This document shows positions 46,505-55,301 of a stretch of 64,000 nt of DNA, piece after piece. The stretch's first letter is position 1. Each line of letters opens with the position of its first letter. The translations under genes and the position numbers were made by a program. This stretch comes from Actibacterium sp. (GTDB lineage: Bacteria; Pseudomonadota; Alphaproteobacteria; Rhodobacterales; Rhodobacteraceae), in NCBI GenBank assembly GCA_016278325.1, contig JADQCB010000008.1:62001-126000 (forward strand). The letters are read 5' to 3'. A model generated the notes under the pieces. That model had not been told where the DNA came from and did no database searches. It worked only from the letters and a program-made list of their open reading frames with translations.

Positions 46505-47539
46505 TTACATCGCTTCCTTGGCGTCGGCGATCACCTTCTGCGCGTCCTCTTGCGAGTAGAGCACATTGGCGACCGATCCTTCCGGCGTGGCCGCCAGGGT
46601 CTCGTCCAGCGTGTCCTGCGTCACCTTCAGGAAGGGCACGGTCAGGTCCTTCGGCACTTCGGCCCCGGCAAGGATCTGCTGCGACACCCAGAAGGCCAGC
46701 GTGGCAACGCCCGGCGCGATCGACAGCGACAGCGTCTCATAGCCGCTTTCGTCGCGCATCTCGGCCCACCATTTCATCTCGTCCTGGCGGTTGCCCAGCA
46801 CGATGATCGGCATGTCGCGCCCGGCCGCCTCGAAGGCTTGCGCCGCGCCGTAACCGTCGCCACCCTGGGTCACCACACCGTCGATCTCGGGCAGCGAGGG
46901 CAGGATCCCGGCCACGGCCTTCTGCGCCACGTCCTGGGCCCAGTCGCCATGCACCGAGCCGACGATCTCGAATTGCGGATTCGCCTCGACACCGGCCTGG
47001 ATGCCGGCATGGATCTCGTCATCGACGAAAACGCCTGCAAGGCCCCGGATTTCAAGCAGATTCCCGCCATCGGGCAGCCGCGTCGCCAGGTATTCCACCT
47101 GTTCACGCCCCATCTGCTGGAAATCGACGGCGATCCGCCATGCGCATGGCTCGGTGACGACCCCGTCGAAACTGACCACGACGACACCGGCATCGCAGGC
47201 TGCGCGCACCGCGCCGTTCAGCGCCGTGGGCGATGCCGCGTTCAGAACGATGGCATCATAGCCCTGAAGAATCAGGTTCTGGATTTGCGCGGCCTGCTCG
47301 GTCGCCTGGTTCTCGGAGGTGGTATAGGCATCGGCAGCGGCAACGACGCCGTTCTCGACGGCCTTGCCGGCCACCTCTTCCCAGCTTTGCAGCATCGCCT
47401 GGCGCCAGGAATTGCCGGCATAGTTGTTCGACAGCGCGATGCGCATGTCGCTGGTCTCGCTGAGATGGGATTCGGCGGAAGCCACGCCGGCACTCACGGC
47501 AATGGCCGCTGCGCCGAGCAGCAGTCTGGAAATGGTCAT
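46505..47539 (-). CDS. Sugar ABC transporter substrate-binding protein
   Basis: A 344-aa periplasmic binding protein. The signal peptide MTISRLLLGAAAIAVSAGVASA is clear. The mature part has the ribose-binding (Peripla_BP_4) pattern: MRIALSNNYAGNSWRQAMLQSWEE, QIQNLILQGYDAIVLNAASPTALNGAVRAACDAGVVVVSFDG and GVVTQGGDGYGAAQAFEAAGRDMPIIVLG. It is the first gene of the sugar operon and probably the most highly expressed. Its promoter should lie in the 223-base region rich in TGCGGG repeats. Confidence 0.92.
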   Translation of the reverse strand: MTISRLLLGAAAIAVSAGVASAESHLSETSDMRIALSNNYAGNSWRQAMLQSWEEVAGKAVENGVVAAADAYTTSENQATEQAAQIQNLILQGYDAIVLNAASPTALNGAVRAACDAGVVVVSFDGVVTEPCAWRIAVDFQQMGREQVEYLATRLPDGGNLLEIRGLAGVFVDDEIHAGIQAGVEANPQFEIVGSVHGDWAQDVAQKAVAGILPSLPEIDGVVTQGGDGYGAAQAFEAAGRDMPIIVLGNRQDEMKWWAEMRDESGYETLSLSIAPGVATLAFWVSQQILAGAEVPKDLTVPFLKVTQDTLDETLAATPEGSVANVLYSQEDAQKVIADAKEAM

Positions 47540-47642
47540 TCTTCCTCCCTTCGCGCGGATTGGTCAGCGCATGGATATCTCGTCATCGCCCGTCCTCTCG
47601 GGCACGAGGTCGATGCTGGGCCGGTAACGCGCGGGCGTAAAG

Positions 47643-47719
47643 TGCGGCAACCGCATATTTGCTGCGGGTTCCCGCAATTTTGCTGCGGGAATAGGCGTTT
47701 TCATTCGGCTCGACTGCGG
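47643..47719. promoter_or_regulatory. Cluster of TGCGGG inverted repeats, probable multi-site operator
   Basis: Between the divergent sugar-binding-protein gene and the two-component genes lie several related half-sites: TGCGG-CAA-CCGCA (47643-47655), TGCGGG-TT-CCCGCA (47663-47676), TTCCCGCA-N7-TGCGGGAA (47669-47691) and a further TGCGGG (47714-47719). The second and third share arms. This looks like cooperative binding sites, and the LuxR-type response regulator encoded next to them is the natural candidate. Confidence 0.65.
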
Positions 47720-47762
47720 GCATCCTTGCGCCGACACGCAAATCACGCTTCGGGAGGCCGAA

Positions 47763-48950
47763 TTGAAAGACCAGGCGATGATCGCCCCGCGCGGGTATCT
47801 GCCCTATCTGCGGATCTCGGGCCACCTGGCCGGCGAGGTCGAGCCGCGCGCCGCGCTGGCCGCCGTCGCCACCGAAATCGCCGAAATCATCGCCTTCACC
47901 CACGCCGATATCTGCCTGCACGATTCGCCCGGCTGGGTGGTCAGCTATGAGGTCGGGATCCAGACCCGCTGGTCGCGCAAGCGCACGCGGGTGCAGAATG
48001 CGCCGATTCGCGACCTGTTGACCGGCAAGGTCGACATGATGCTTGCCGGCAACGCGATGGAGGATCCGCGCTATATCTTTCCCGGTGCCTGTTGCGAGCC
48101 GATCATCAACCACCAGCTGCGCTCTCGCGTGAGCGTGCCGATGAAGGTCATGGGACAGGCGATCGGAACGCTGAACATCTCGCACCGGATCGAGGATCTC
48201 TACGACGACGCCACGGTGGCAGAGGCGCAGACCCTGGCCAATGTCCTGGCCCCGTATTTCCACGCGCTTCATGCCTCGGAAAAGGCCCAGCAGGCCGTCA
48301 AGATCCGCGCCGAGGCACAGGCCCGCGAAGAAGGGCTGCGCCAGGGGGCGCTGGAACTGACCCAGGCGCTGGAGAGCGAGCGGCAGCGCATCGGCATGGA
48401 TCTGCACGACCAGACGCTGGCCGACCTGACCCGGCTGCTGCGCACGGTTTCGGGTGACGCCCCCCTGCCCGACCGCGCGACACTGTCGCGGCGCATTTCC
48501 GATTGCATCGACGATCTGCGCCGGATCATCGACACCGCGATGCCCACCTTGCTGGAGCTGTTCGGCTTCGCGCATGCGGTGCGGGTGCATCTGGAACGGG
48601 CCGTCGGACCCGACCCCGTCGAGATCGACGTCGAGGACAGGACCGATGGCGCGCCCGACCGGCTGGACCCGACCACGCGCACGGCGCTTTTCCGGATCGC
48701 GCAGGAAGCCATCAACAACGCCGCGCGCCATGCCGGTGCCTCGCAGATCCTGGTGCGGATCGACCGCGATGCGGGCGAAAGCCTTTGCATCACGATCGCC
48801 GATAACGGCTGCGGGCTGAGCCCGCATCAGGGGCGCCATTCCGGCGTCGCCCACATGCGCACGCGCGCCGACCTGATCGGGGCGGAACTGGAAATCCTGG
48901 CCGATGGCGGAACCTGTGTCGGCGTGATCCTGCCGGAGGCCGCACGATGA
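47763..48950 (+). CDS. GAF-domain sensor histidine kinase (NarL/DegS-type, HisKA_3)
   Basis: A 395-aa cytoplasmic kinase without membrane segments. A GAF domain spans about residues 25-170 and contains adjacent cysteines (C110-C111). A coiled coil follows, then HisKA_3 with ESERQRIGMDLHDQTLADLTRLL (H215). The HATPase domain has IAQEAINNAARHAGAS and IADNGCGLSPHQGRHSGVAHMRTRADLIGAELEI. The start is a TTG at 47763, five bases after GGAGG; the ATG at 47778 would be 20 bases away. The GAF probably senses a cytoplasmic metabolite. The response regulator overlaps by ATGA. Confidence 0.9.
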   Translation: MKDQAMIAPRGYLPYLRISGHLAGEVEPRAALAAVATEIAEIIAFTHADICLHDSPGWVVSYEVGIQTRWSRKRTRVQNAPIRDLLTGKVDMMLAGNAMEDPRYIFPGACCEPIINHQLRSRVSVPMKVMGQAIGTLNISHRIEDLYDDATVAEAQTLANVLAPYFHALHASEKAQQAVKIRAEAQAREEGLRQGALELTQALESERQRIGMDLHDQTLADLTRLLRTVSGDAPLPDRATLSRRISDCIDDLRRIIDTAMPTLLELFGFAHAVRVHLERAVGPDPVEIDVEDRTDGAPDRLDPTTRTALFRIAQEAINNAARHAGASQILVRIDRDAGESLCITIADNGCGLSPHQGRHSGVAHMRTRADLIGAELEILADGGTCVGVILPEAAR

Positions 48951-49675
48951 AGGTGCTGCTTGTCGAGGACGATCAGTTTCATGCGCGTTATCTTCAGGAT
49001 GCACTGGCCGAAGCGCTGCCCGAAGTGACCGAGACCCTGCACGCGGTCAACGGGCAGGAAGGTGCGGACGAGGCACGCGCGGGCCGGATCGGCGCCATCG
49101 TGATGGACCTTCAGATGGAGAATCACAACGGCATAGAGGCCGCCCGCACGATCTGGGCCGAGCGTCCCGAAACGCGCATCCTGTTCTGGTCGAATTACTC
49201 GGACGAGGCCTATCTGCGTGGAATCTCTCGCATCGTGCCCGAAGAAAGCGCCTATGGCTATGTGCTCAAGACGGCCAGCCGCGACCGGCTGAAGCTGGCC
49301 TTGCGCGCGGTCCTGATCGAGGGGCAGATCATGGTGGACCGCGAAATCCACCGCTTTCAGCGCCGCGCGACCGCCCCCGGCAACGCGCTGGACGACAGCG
49401 AATATGCCGTGCTTCTGGATCTGGCGCTTGGCTTGCAGGACAAGCTGATCGCCGAACGCCGCGGCATGTCGCTGCGCACGGTGCAGAACCGGCTGCTGTC
49501 GCTCTATGACAAGCTGGGCGTCGGTGTCGAGGATGGCCCCGGCTTGCCGCTGAACAAACGGGTGCGCGCCCTGAACCGGGCAATCACCACCCGCACGCTG
49601 AATGTCGAAATGCTGGAAACCGCGCAACGCGAATTCGACCGCTGGGCGACTCGCAATTGCAACAAGCCCGGCTGA
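48947..49675 (+). CDS. LuxR-type response regulator
   Basis: A 242-aa regulator. The receiver domain has VLLVEDDQFH, phosphoacceptor D54 in AIVMDLQMENHNGIEA, and the conserved Lys in GYVLKTASRDR. The output HTH reads LDDSEYAVLLDLALGLQDKLIAERRGMSLRTVQNRLLSLYDKLGV, a GerE/LuxR-like fold. It has a longer C-terminal extension (RALNRAITTRTLNVEMLETAQREFDRW). It forms a pair with the GAF kinase and lies between the sugar transporter and the KDGal genes, so it probably controls both. Confidence 0.88.
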   Translation: MKVLLVEDDQFHARYLQDALAEALPEVTETLHAVNGQEGADEARAGRIGAIVMDLQMENHNGIEAARTIWAERPETRILFWSNYSDEAYLRGISRIVPEESAYGYVLKTASRDRLKLALRAVLIEGQIMVDREIHRFQRRATAPGNALDDSEYAVLLDLALGLQDKLIAERRGMSLRTVQNRLLSLYDKLGVGVEDGPGLPLNKRVRALNRAITTRTLNVEMLETAQREFDRWATRNCNKPG

Positions 49676-49688
49676 GCGGAAACCGGGC

Positions 49689-50300
49689 TCAGCCCGGCAG
49701 GCCGCCTTCGTCATAGGCCGCAACGATGGCGCGGGCACGCGCCGCGACCGCAGAGGCCGCATCGCCCGGCCGGTAAAGCGCGCTGCCGATGCCAAAGCCG
49801 TCCGCCCCGGCGGCGAACCAGTCCGCGAAATTCTCGGGGGCCGCGCCGCCCACGGCCAGCACCTCGGTTTGCGGCGGCAGCACCGCGCGCATCGCGCCCA
49901 GCCCGGCCGGCCCGATCAGCGCACCGGGAAACAGTTTCAACCCGTCGGCACCGGCCCGCAGCGCGGCAAAGGCCTCGGTCGGGGTCATCACCCCGGGATA
50001 GGACCGCATCCCGGCCCCTTTCGTCGCGCCGATCACCGCCGGGTTCATGTCCGGCGACACGACCAGCCGGGCGCCGGTCGCGGCCACCTGCTCGACCTGT
50101 TCCGGCGACAGCACCGTCCCCGCCCCCACCAGCGCGCGCTCGCCGCATCTGCGCACCAGCAAGGCCACCGAGACCAGCGCGTCGGGCGAATTGAGCGGCA
50201 CCTCGATCTTCGTGATTCCCGCCTGCAGCAACGCCTCGGTCACGCTGGTCACGTCATCGGGGGTGATCCCGCGAAGAATGGCGACGATATTGCGGCTCAT
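49689..50300 (-). CDS. dgoA: 2-dehydro-3-deoxy-6-phosphogalactonate aldolase
   Basis: A 203-aa class I aldolase of the KDPG/KDPGal family, cleaving KDPGal to pyruvate and glyceraldehyde 3-phosphate. VAILRGITPDDVTSVTEALLQAGITKIEVPLNSPDAL has the catalytic E33, and ADGLKLFPG the Schiff-base lysine (K122). IEVPLNSP rather than the EITLRT/EVTLRT of KDPG aldolases points to the galactonate branch. It overlaps the kinase gene by ATGA. Confidence 0.9.
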   Translation of the reverse strand: MSRNIVAILRGITPDDVTSVTEALLQAGITKIEVPLNSPDALVSVALLVRRCGERALVGAGTVLSPEQVEQVAATGARLVVSPDMNPAVIGATKGAGMRSYPGVMTPTEAFAALRAGADGLKLFPGALIGPAGLGAMRAVLPPQTEVLAVGGAAPENFADWFAAGADGFGIGSALYRPGDAASAVAARARAIVAAYDEGGLPG

Positions 50301-51217
50301 GCAGCCCCCTTTACGATACGTTGATGGGCGACGGCCAGCCCGGCGCGAGCGGGCTCATCCCGGTCGAACCGCACAGCGGGCGCGTCGCTGGCCTCAAGCG
50401 CGTCGATGTAGTGCGCGCAAAGCGCAGGGGCGCCCAGCACGACGACCGCGCGGCCCTGCCAGATCGACCGCGTTGCCGCCAGTTCCAGCCCCAGAAGAAG
50501 CCCCGACAACCGCGCCCGCGCCACCCCCGGCAAGGCGGCCCCGGCCGGATCCAGCATCGCTCGCGCCCGGATCGCGAACAGCGCGGTGGCCACGCTTTCG
50601 GGTCGATCGCGCCCCTGCCCGACCGCCGCGGCAAAGGCCGAAGCGTCCCAGCCGGGTTCCATCACATGCCGCAGCACCGAATGTTCGGAATAGAGCGCGA
50701 AACTTTCCCCGGTCATGACGGTGTGAAATTCCCGAACGCAGCCCCCGCGCAGGATCACCCACTTGGTATGGGTGCCCGGCAGGCACAGCACCCCGTCGAA
50801 CTGCGGCTCATGCGCCAGGAAGCCGGCGATCTGCGTCTCTTCGCCGCGCATCACATCGGGCGGTTCGGCCTGGCTCAGCCCCGCCAGCACATGCACCGCG
50901 ATGCGGCCGTCGCGCGCCGGGGCACGCACCGGCAGCTGCGAAAGCGGGGAACAGGGAACCGGGGCATAGGGCGCCTCGATCCAGCCCTGCCGGGCCCCGG
51001 CCATGCCGCAGATCACCACGTCGGTCACCCGGCCCGGATCCAGCAAGGGCGCGGCCAGCGCCAGAAGCGCCGGTTCGAACCCGTCGGGGGTCAGCCGGGC
51101 CATGCCCTGATCGGACTCGCGCGCGGCCAGCACCGATCCGTCGGCGCGCATCGCCCACAGGCGCAGCGCCGAGGTTCCCCAGTCAACCGCGATCCAATCC
51201 GCCGTTTCCTTCGTCAT
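50297..51217 (-). CDS. dgoK: 2-dehydro-3-deoxygalactonokinase
   Basis: A 306-aa sugar kinase that phosphorylates 2-keto-3-deoxy-galactonate. WIAVDWGTSALRLWAM is the DgoK opening. VVICGMAGARQGWIEAPYAPVPC and GVLCLPGTHTKWVILRGG are family signatures, and SGLLLGLELAA follows. It is cotranscribed with the aldolase. With the SMP-30 lactonase and transporter nearby it outlines the De Ley-Doudoroff route for galactose-type sugars; the sugar dehydrogenase and galactonate dehydratase are not in this window. Confidence 0.92.
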   Translation of the reverse strand: MTKETADWIAVDWGTSALRLWAMRADGSVLAARESDQGMARLTPDGFEPALLALAAPLLDPGRVTDVVICGMAGARQGWIEAPYAPVPCSPLSQLPVRAPARDGRIAVHVLAGLSQAEPPDVMRGEETQIAGFLAHEPQFDGVLCLPGTHTKWVILRGGCVREFHTVMTGESFALYSEHSVLRHVMEPGWDASAFAAAVGQGRDRPESVATALFAIRARAMLDPAGAALPGVARARLSGLLLGLELAATRSIWQGRAVVVLGAPALCAHYIDALEASDAPAVRFDRDEPARAGLAVAHQRIVKGAA

Positions 51218-51321
51218 GACGCGCGCCGCCCCCGTAACCTGTCGATCCGCGCGGCGGTCATAGCACGGCCGACCCGCGCGTCACCCCCCAAAATCCGCCG
51301 ATCCTGCGCGCGGCGCCCCCG

Positions 51322-53325
51322 TCACGAGGCACCGACAAGCGTGACCGGCTGGCTGCCACGCTCGGCCGCCCAGCTTTGCCGGGCCATCGTCGCGACCTCG
51401 GCAATCAGGTGTTCCGGCACGGCAGTGATGTCCTGGCGCGGGGGCACGGGATCGTCGTGGAACAGATAGAGCCGCGACGCGAACTGCTCGAACGGAAGCG
51501 ATGCCTCGCCATGCCGTTCGCCATTGCCCGAGGTCGAGACCGTCACCCCGCCGCCCCAGTCCTGGCCACTGTCATTGTTGGGATTGTAGAAATAGACCCG
51601 CATCTGCCCGGTCTGATCCGTCGCGGCGCGCAGGATCGCGATGGCATGCCAGCCGACGAAGCGCGCATTGGCATCGGTCACGGCGACACCGGCCGGTTGC
51701 GGATGGATGACCGGACGGGCGCCGTTGAACCGGGGGTGATAGCTTTCGTAGAAGCGGGTGATGAAACCGTCGAAATCCGCCAGATTGCCGGTTGCCACAT
51801 CGACCGCCACCAGGCATTCGCGCGCCACCCACCAGCCGTGGAATTCGGGGTTGATCCAGCGATGCGGATCGCCGCCACGCGGCGCGCAAAGGCGCCCCAT
51901 CTCGGCATAGACCCGATCCAGATGCGGCACCAGCAGAACCGAGACCGGGTCGGCATCGATCGGGGCGCCGGCCGCCAGCCCTGCCGGCAGATCGGCCGAA
52001 TTGATCGGCTGGCCCTCGAAATGCATCAGGATCGTGTCGAATTCCCCGGCCTGCGCGATCAGATGCAGCAGGAAATCCGGGTCGTTCAGGCCCCAGACCG
52101 CGATCGCGCGCGCCGATTGGCAGGTCGGGTTGGCGCCCTGTCCCACGCCCAACGGCTGGCCCAGCACGTCCAGCACCCCGGCCAGAAGACGGGCCTCGGG
52201 CGTGATCGTGCCTCCATAGGCAAGGCGCAGACGCTCGCGCACGGCGTCATGCAGGCGCAGGCGCATCTGCCCGCTGAGCGCCGGGGCGATCGGCAAATAA
52301 TGCAGCACGCCGCGTTCCAGCAGCAGCGCGAGGCCATGAACCGATTGCGGCGTCTCGACGGTGACCGCCATCTCGATCAGTTCGAGCACCAGTTCGCGGT
52401 AGTGGCGCCAGCAATCCTGCCCGGTCTGCCCCAGCCCCAGCGCCTCGGGCACCAGAAGCGCGTCCTGGTGTTCCGCGGCAAACCGCAGAAAGCCGGCATG
52501 GTAATCCGAGACAAGGCCGGTATCGTGCATCGCCCGGGCAAAGCCGGTTGCCTCGCGCAGCAGGCCGGCGTCGTCCATATGCGTCAGCCGTTCCAGATAG
52601 GCCTCGATTCCCGGATCGTCGAGACAGCCCGTCGTCGGCCCGAACAGGGCATTGACCAGGCGTTCGGCGCCCAGCCGCTCGCTGCCCGGCTCGCTGCCCT
52701 GCCGGTTCAGGGCGATCGCGATCTCGGTAATCATCTCCTTTACCGGGCCGATCTGGATCGGGCGTTGTTCCAGGATGCGCCAGATCTCGGCCACCAGAAC
52801 GCCCAGCACGTCGCGCAGGCCGATATGATCGGCGATGAAACGCAGCAGCCGGGCGCGCAAATGCCCGTCGCCGGCAGAGGCGCGATCGGCCTCGCTGTTG
52901 GCGGCAAAGAACGATCGCAAGTTCAGCGCCAGCACCTGGGTCAGGAAATGGCGCGCATGATCGGCATGGATATTGGGATGCGTCGCGCGCCCCGAAGCAA
53001 TGGCAAGAAGCCGCAGCAGGCTTGCGGCTTCCAGCCCGACGATCATCCTGTCGTCGCTTTCCAGCGTCCGACCCACGATCTGCGGCAGCAGAATATCGGG
53101 ATGGTCCCAATCCGACCCGTGGAACAGCCCGGCCGCATCCAGCCCTGGCGCGGCCTGATAGACGGCGTCGAGCCCACCGGGCATGGCAAGCATACGGGTC
53201 ACGACTTCGAGCACCGGCTTCTGATGCCGGTACTTGGCGAAGGGGCGCGCCTGTTCCAGGCGCTCTGCCACGACACCCAGCGTTTCACATACCCGCTGAA
53301 TCTCGCCTTGAATTTCGGTCATCAT
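51322..53325 (-). CDS. Unknown 667-aa protein with predicted papain-like Cys-His-Asn domain
   Basis: I do not recognise this family. Residues 1-385 are mainly alpha-helical with no membrane segment. Residues about 390-625 contain VGQGANPTCQSARAIAVWG, where Q396 lies six residues before C402, exactly the spacing of the oxyanion Gln and catalytic Cys in papain-fold enzymes. VGWHAIAILR (H560) and VYFYNPNNDSGQDWGGG (N581) follow, fitting the His and Asn of that fold. The C-terminal end is 60 residues with no motif. It starts 41 bases after an ATP-grasp gene. The start is the first of two adjacent Met codons with GGTGG upstream. Peptidase, amidase or transferase activity is possible; none is established. 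Confidence 0.65.
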   Translation of the reverse strand: MMTEIQGEIQRVCETLGVVAERLEQARPFAKYRHQKPVLEVVTRMLAMPGGLDAVYQAAPGLDAAGLFHGSDWDHPDILLPQIVGRTLESDDRMIVGLEAASLLRLLAIASGRATHPNIHADHARHFLTQVLALNLRSFFAANSEADRASAGDGHLRARLLRFIADHIGLRDVLGVLVAEIWRILEQRPIQIGPVKEMITEIAIALNRQGSEPGSERLGAERLVNALFGPTTGCLDDPGIEAYLERLTHMDDAGLLREATGFARAMHDTGLVSDYHAGFLRFAAEHQDALLVPEALGLGQTGQDCWRHYRELVLELIEMAVTVETPQSVHGLALLLERGVLHYLPIAPALSGQMRLRLHDAVRERLRLAYGGTITPEARLLAGVLDVLGQPLGVGQGANPTCQSARAIAVWGLNDPDFLLHLIAQAGEFDTILMHFEGQPINSADLPAGLAAGAPIDADPVSVLLVPHLDRVYAEMGRLCAPRGGDPHRWINPEFHGWWVARECLVAVDVATGNLADFDGFITRFYESYHPRFNGARPVIHPQPAGVAVTDANARFVGWHAIAILRAATDQTGQMRVYFYNPNNDSGQDWGGGVTVSTSGNGERHGEASLPFEQFASRLYLFHDDPVPPRQDITAVPEHLIAEVATMARQSWAAERGSQPVTLVGAS

Positions 53326-53366
53326 TCCACCGATATTGTTATCCTGCTCGCCCGAACCTACAAGAT

Positions 53367-54593
53367 CTAGAGATAGAAATCGAGTTCCTCCTGGGCTTTC
53401 AGAAGATCGCGCAGCCGGTGCGGATCCTCGCCGAAGAAATAGGCCAGCCCCCAATGGGTTCCGAAAGCCGTGCGCTTGGTCACCTTCTGCTCCAACGGCT
53501 CGGCCAGTTCGTGATATTCGAAATAGGGATCATTGGCGGTCTCGTCGGGGACCTTCAGCTCGCTGACCACGCGACGGCGCGGATAGACGCCGAAACAGCC
53601 GGCATGGCCCTTGGCATCCTTGACCGGCGTCGGGAAGAAGGCGTCAAGCTCTTCCTGCGTGGCTTTCGGATCGAAGGCCAGAACCATCCCCTGATAGCCG
53701 TTGAACCCGTAAGCGCGTTCGATCAGTTCCAGCGCGTTGAAGCCGGGGGGCCGATACGCGACCTCGCCGAAATACAGATTGTTGTCCTTTGTCAGGAAAT
53801 ATTCGGGGTGGATGAAGCCGAAATCGATGTCGAAGGCCTCGATCAGCTTCTCGATCTCCGCGGTGATCCGTTCGCGGTGCTGTTCCAGCTCGGGCGTCGC
53901 GGGCACGAAGACCGAATAGCCCAGCGTCACGTATTCCGAGATGTTCATGAACTGGATCTTGCGATCCTTGATCCAGGCCTCGACGGCGAATTCCCAGCCG
54001 TCGAGATGGCTTTCCAGCAGCGCCGGAAACTCTTCGTCGGGGATGTTGTCCACGTCTTCGGGGGTGCGCACGACGCGATGCCCGGCGGTGCCGGACTTGT
54101 CGAATGCCTTGAAGTGGATCGGGTCATTCGGGTCGCCGTCGAGCTTGAGCAGGGTCTGGTTCACGCGTTTGAGAAAGCGGATCACGTCGCCGCGATCATG
54201 CGCTTCCTCGAAGACCCCGACCCGGATCCCGCCAAGCTGTGCCCGGCGCTTCATCAGCGATTTGTCGCGGAACAGCATCGCCTGCCCCAGCAGGCGCGGA
54301 TTGTTCAACAGAACCGCGTTCACGGCCCCGGCCCATTCCACGGTTTCCTCGAACAGCGGAATCGCGACATCCACGCCCTCGTCCTTCAGGTTCTGCGCCA
54401 ACTCGTGCGAGCGTTCGTTCAGGCGGTCGAAATCCCAGGCGATGAAGGGGATGTCGTTCTTGGTGCAGTAATCCTCGGCCCAGCCCGGCGCCACGACGAC
54501 ATATTTGCGGTCAAAGCGATCCACCGCGTCGATTGCATTGAGGCTCCAGCCCAGCAGGGCGACATAGCCTTTTTCGCTGTTCACGTTCGGCAT
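53367..54593 (-). CDS. ATP-grasp family ligase of unknown substrate
   Basis: A 408-aa ATP-grasp enzyme. A Rossmann-like start (GYVALLGWSLNAIDAVDRFDRKYVVVAPGW) is followed by LLGQAMLFRDKSLMKRRAQ, the domain-A to central-domain transition with ATP-binding K111. The core has WEFAVEAWIKDRKIQFMNISEY. The metal-binding end LYFGEVAYRPPGFN (E277, R281, N286) fits the ExNxR pattern of the superfamily. These enzymes join a carboxylate to an amine or thiol through an acylphosphate. AAGGAGAAAAAG gives a strong start. It heads an operon with the 667-aa protein; the acyl and amine substrates are unknown. Confidence 0.82.
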   Translation of the reverse strand: MPNVNSEKGYVALLGWSLNAIDAVDRFDRKYVVVAPGWAEDYCTKNDIPFIAWDFDRLNERSHELAQNLKDEGVDVAIPLFEETVEWAGAVNAVLLNNPRLLGQAMLFRDKSLMKRRAQLGGIRVGVFEEAHDRGDVIRFLKRVNQTLLKLDGDPNDPIHFKAFDKSGTAGHRVVRTPEDVDNIPDEEFPALLESHLDGWEFAVEAWIKDRKIQFMNISEYVTLGYSVFVPATPELEQHRERITAEIEKLIEAFDIDFGFIHPEYFLTKDNNLYFGEVAYRPPGFNALELIERAYGFNGYQGMVLAFDPKATQEELDAFFPTPVKDAKGHAGCFGVYPRRRVVSELKVPDETANDPYFEYHELAEPLEQKVTKRTAFGTHWGLAYFFGEDPHRLRDLLKAQEELDFYL

Positions 54594-54722
54594 CTTTTTC
54601 TCCTTGGTCGAAGAAGCAACAGCTTGCCACAGGACCGAACCGCCAGGCACCGGTCGCGCAACATATGGGAGGGCGGGATATCCAACCCTGCAAGCGTCTT
54701 GCTTCGCATCAGGTCATTCCCC

Positions 54723-54752
54723 AGTATAAACAGAAAGAACGCCAAGTCACAA
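54723..54752 (-). promoter_or_regulatory. Candidate sigma-70-type promoter of the ATP-grasp operon
   Basis: Read on the minus strand: TTGTGA, 18 bases, TATACT. The -10 matches five of six consensus bases and the -35 four of six. It lies in an unusually AT-rich 240-base gap and would give an untranslated leader of about 120 bases before the ATP-grasp ATG. Confidence 0.45.
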
Positions 54753-54836
54753 CCGGAACGACCAGTCTGAAATTATTATCGTTCCATTACCGCAACTTGC
54801 CGCCCTTTCTTTGCCTGAAAACGCTTGTCGCCGGGC

Positions 54837-55301
54837 CTATCGGATCGGGCCCTTGTCCTCCAGCGGCGGGATCTTGTGATCGGCCGCGACGTCCATCTGG
54901 TGGTCGTCATGCGCATCGTCCGGCGCCGCGATCCAGTCCTTCGCCTTGTCCAGATCGGAATAGGCGAAAACGCGCACCGGGCCGCGCATCATCGGCGCGA
55001 ACATCTTCATGCCCATCCGGATCCAGTCGATATCGGTGACCACCGCGACCCGGGTGAAATCGCCAAGATGCATCAGGCCCAGCTTGGCATCGTCCCAGGC
55101 GGCGCCGGCCGAGAACCCCTCAAAATCCGGCCCGACGACATAAAGCAGCCTGACCTTGCCTTCCTTGCCGATGACGCCCTCGACGAAGGGGATCAGCTTG
55201 TCTTCATAGTCTTCGCGGCCGATATGCCCATGCGCCGAGACCGCGATCACATCCGCGGGGAACCCGTCGAGGATCTCGAAATACCCGTCCTTTTCCGTCA
55301 T
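54837..55301 (-). CDS. SpoIIAA-like (STAS/DUF3478-type) protein
   Basis: A 154-aa protein. Residues 1-125 show the SpoIIAA-like fold: YFEILDGFPADVIAVSAHGHIGREDYEDKLIPFVEGVIGKEGKVRLLYVVGPDFEGFSAGAAWDDAKLGLMHLGDFTRVAVVTDIDWIRMG. The last 30 residues are a His/Asp-rich tail (DDAHDDHQMDVAADHKIPP) that may bind a metal. Family members are small soluble proteins of unknown role. AAAGGGAGACGGGCC precedes the ATG. Confidence 0.85.
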   Translation of the reverse strand: MTEKDGYFEILDGFPADVIAVSAHGHIGREDYEDKLIPFVEGVIGKEGKVRLLYVVGPDFEGFSAGAAWDDAKLGLMHLGDFTRVAVVTDIDWIRMGMKMFAPMMRGPVRVFAYSDLDKAKDWIAAPDDAHDDHQMDVAADHKIPPLEDKGPIR

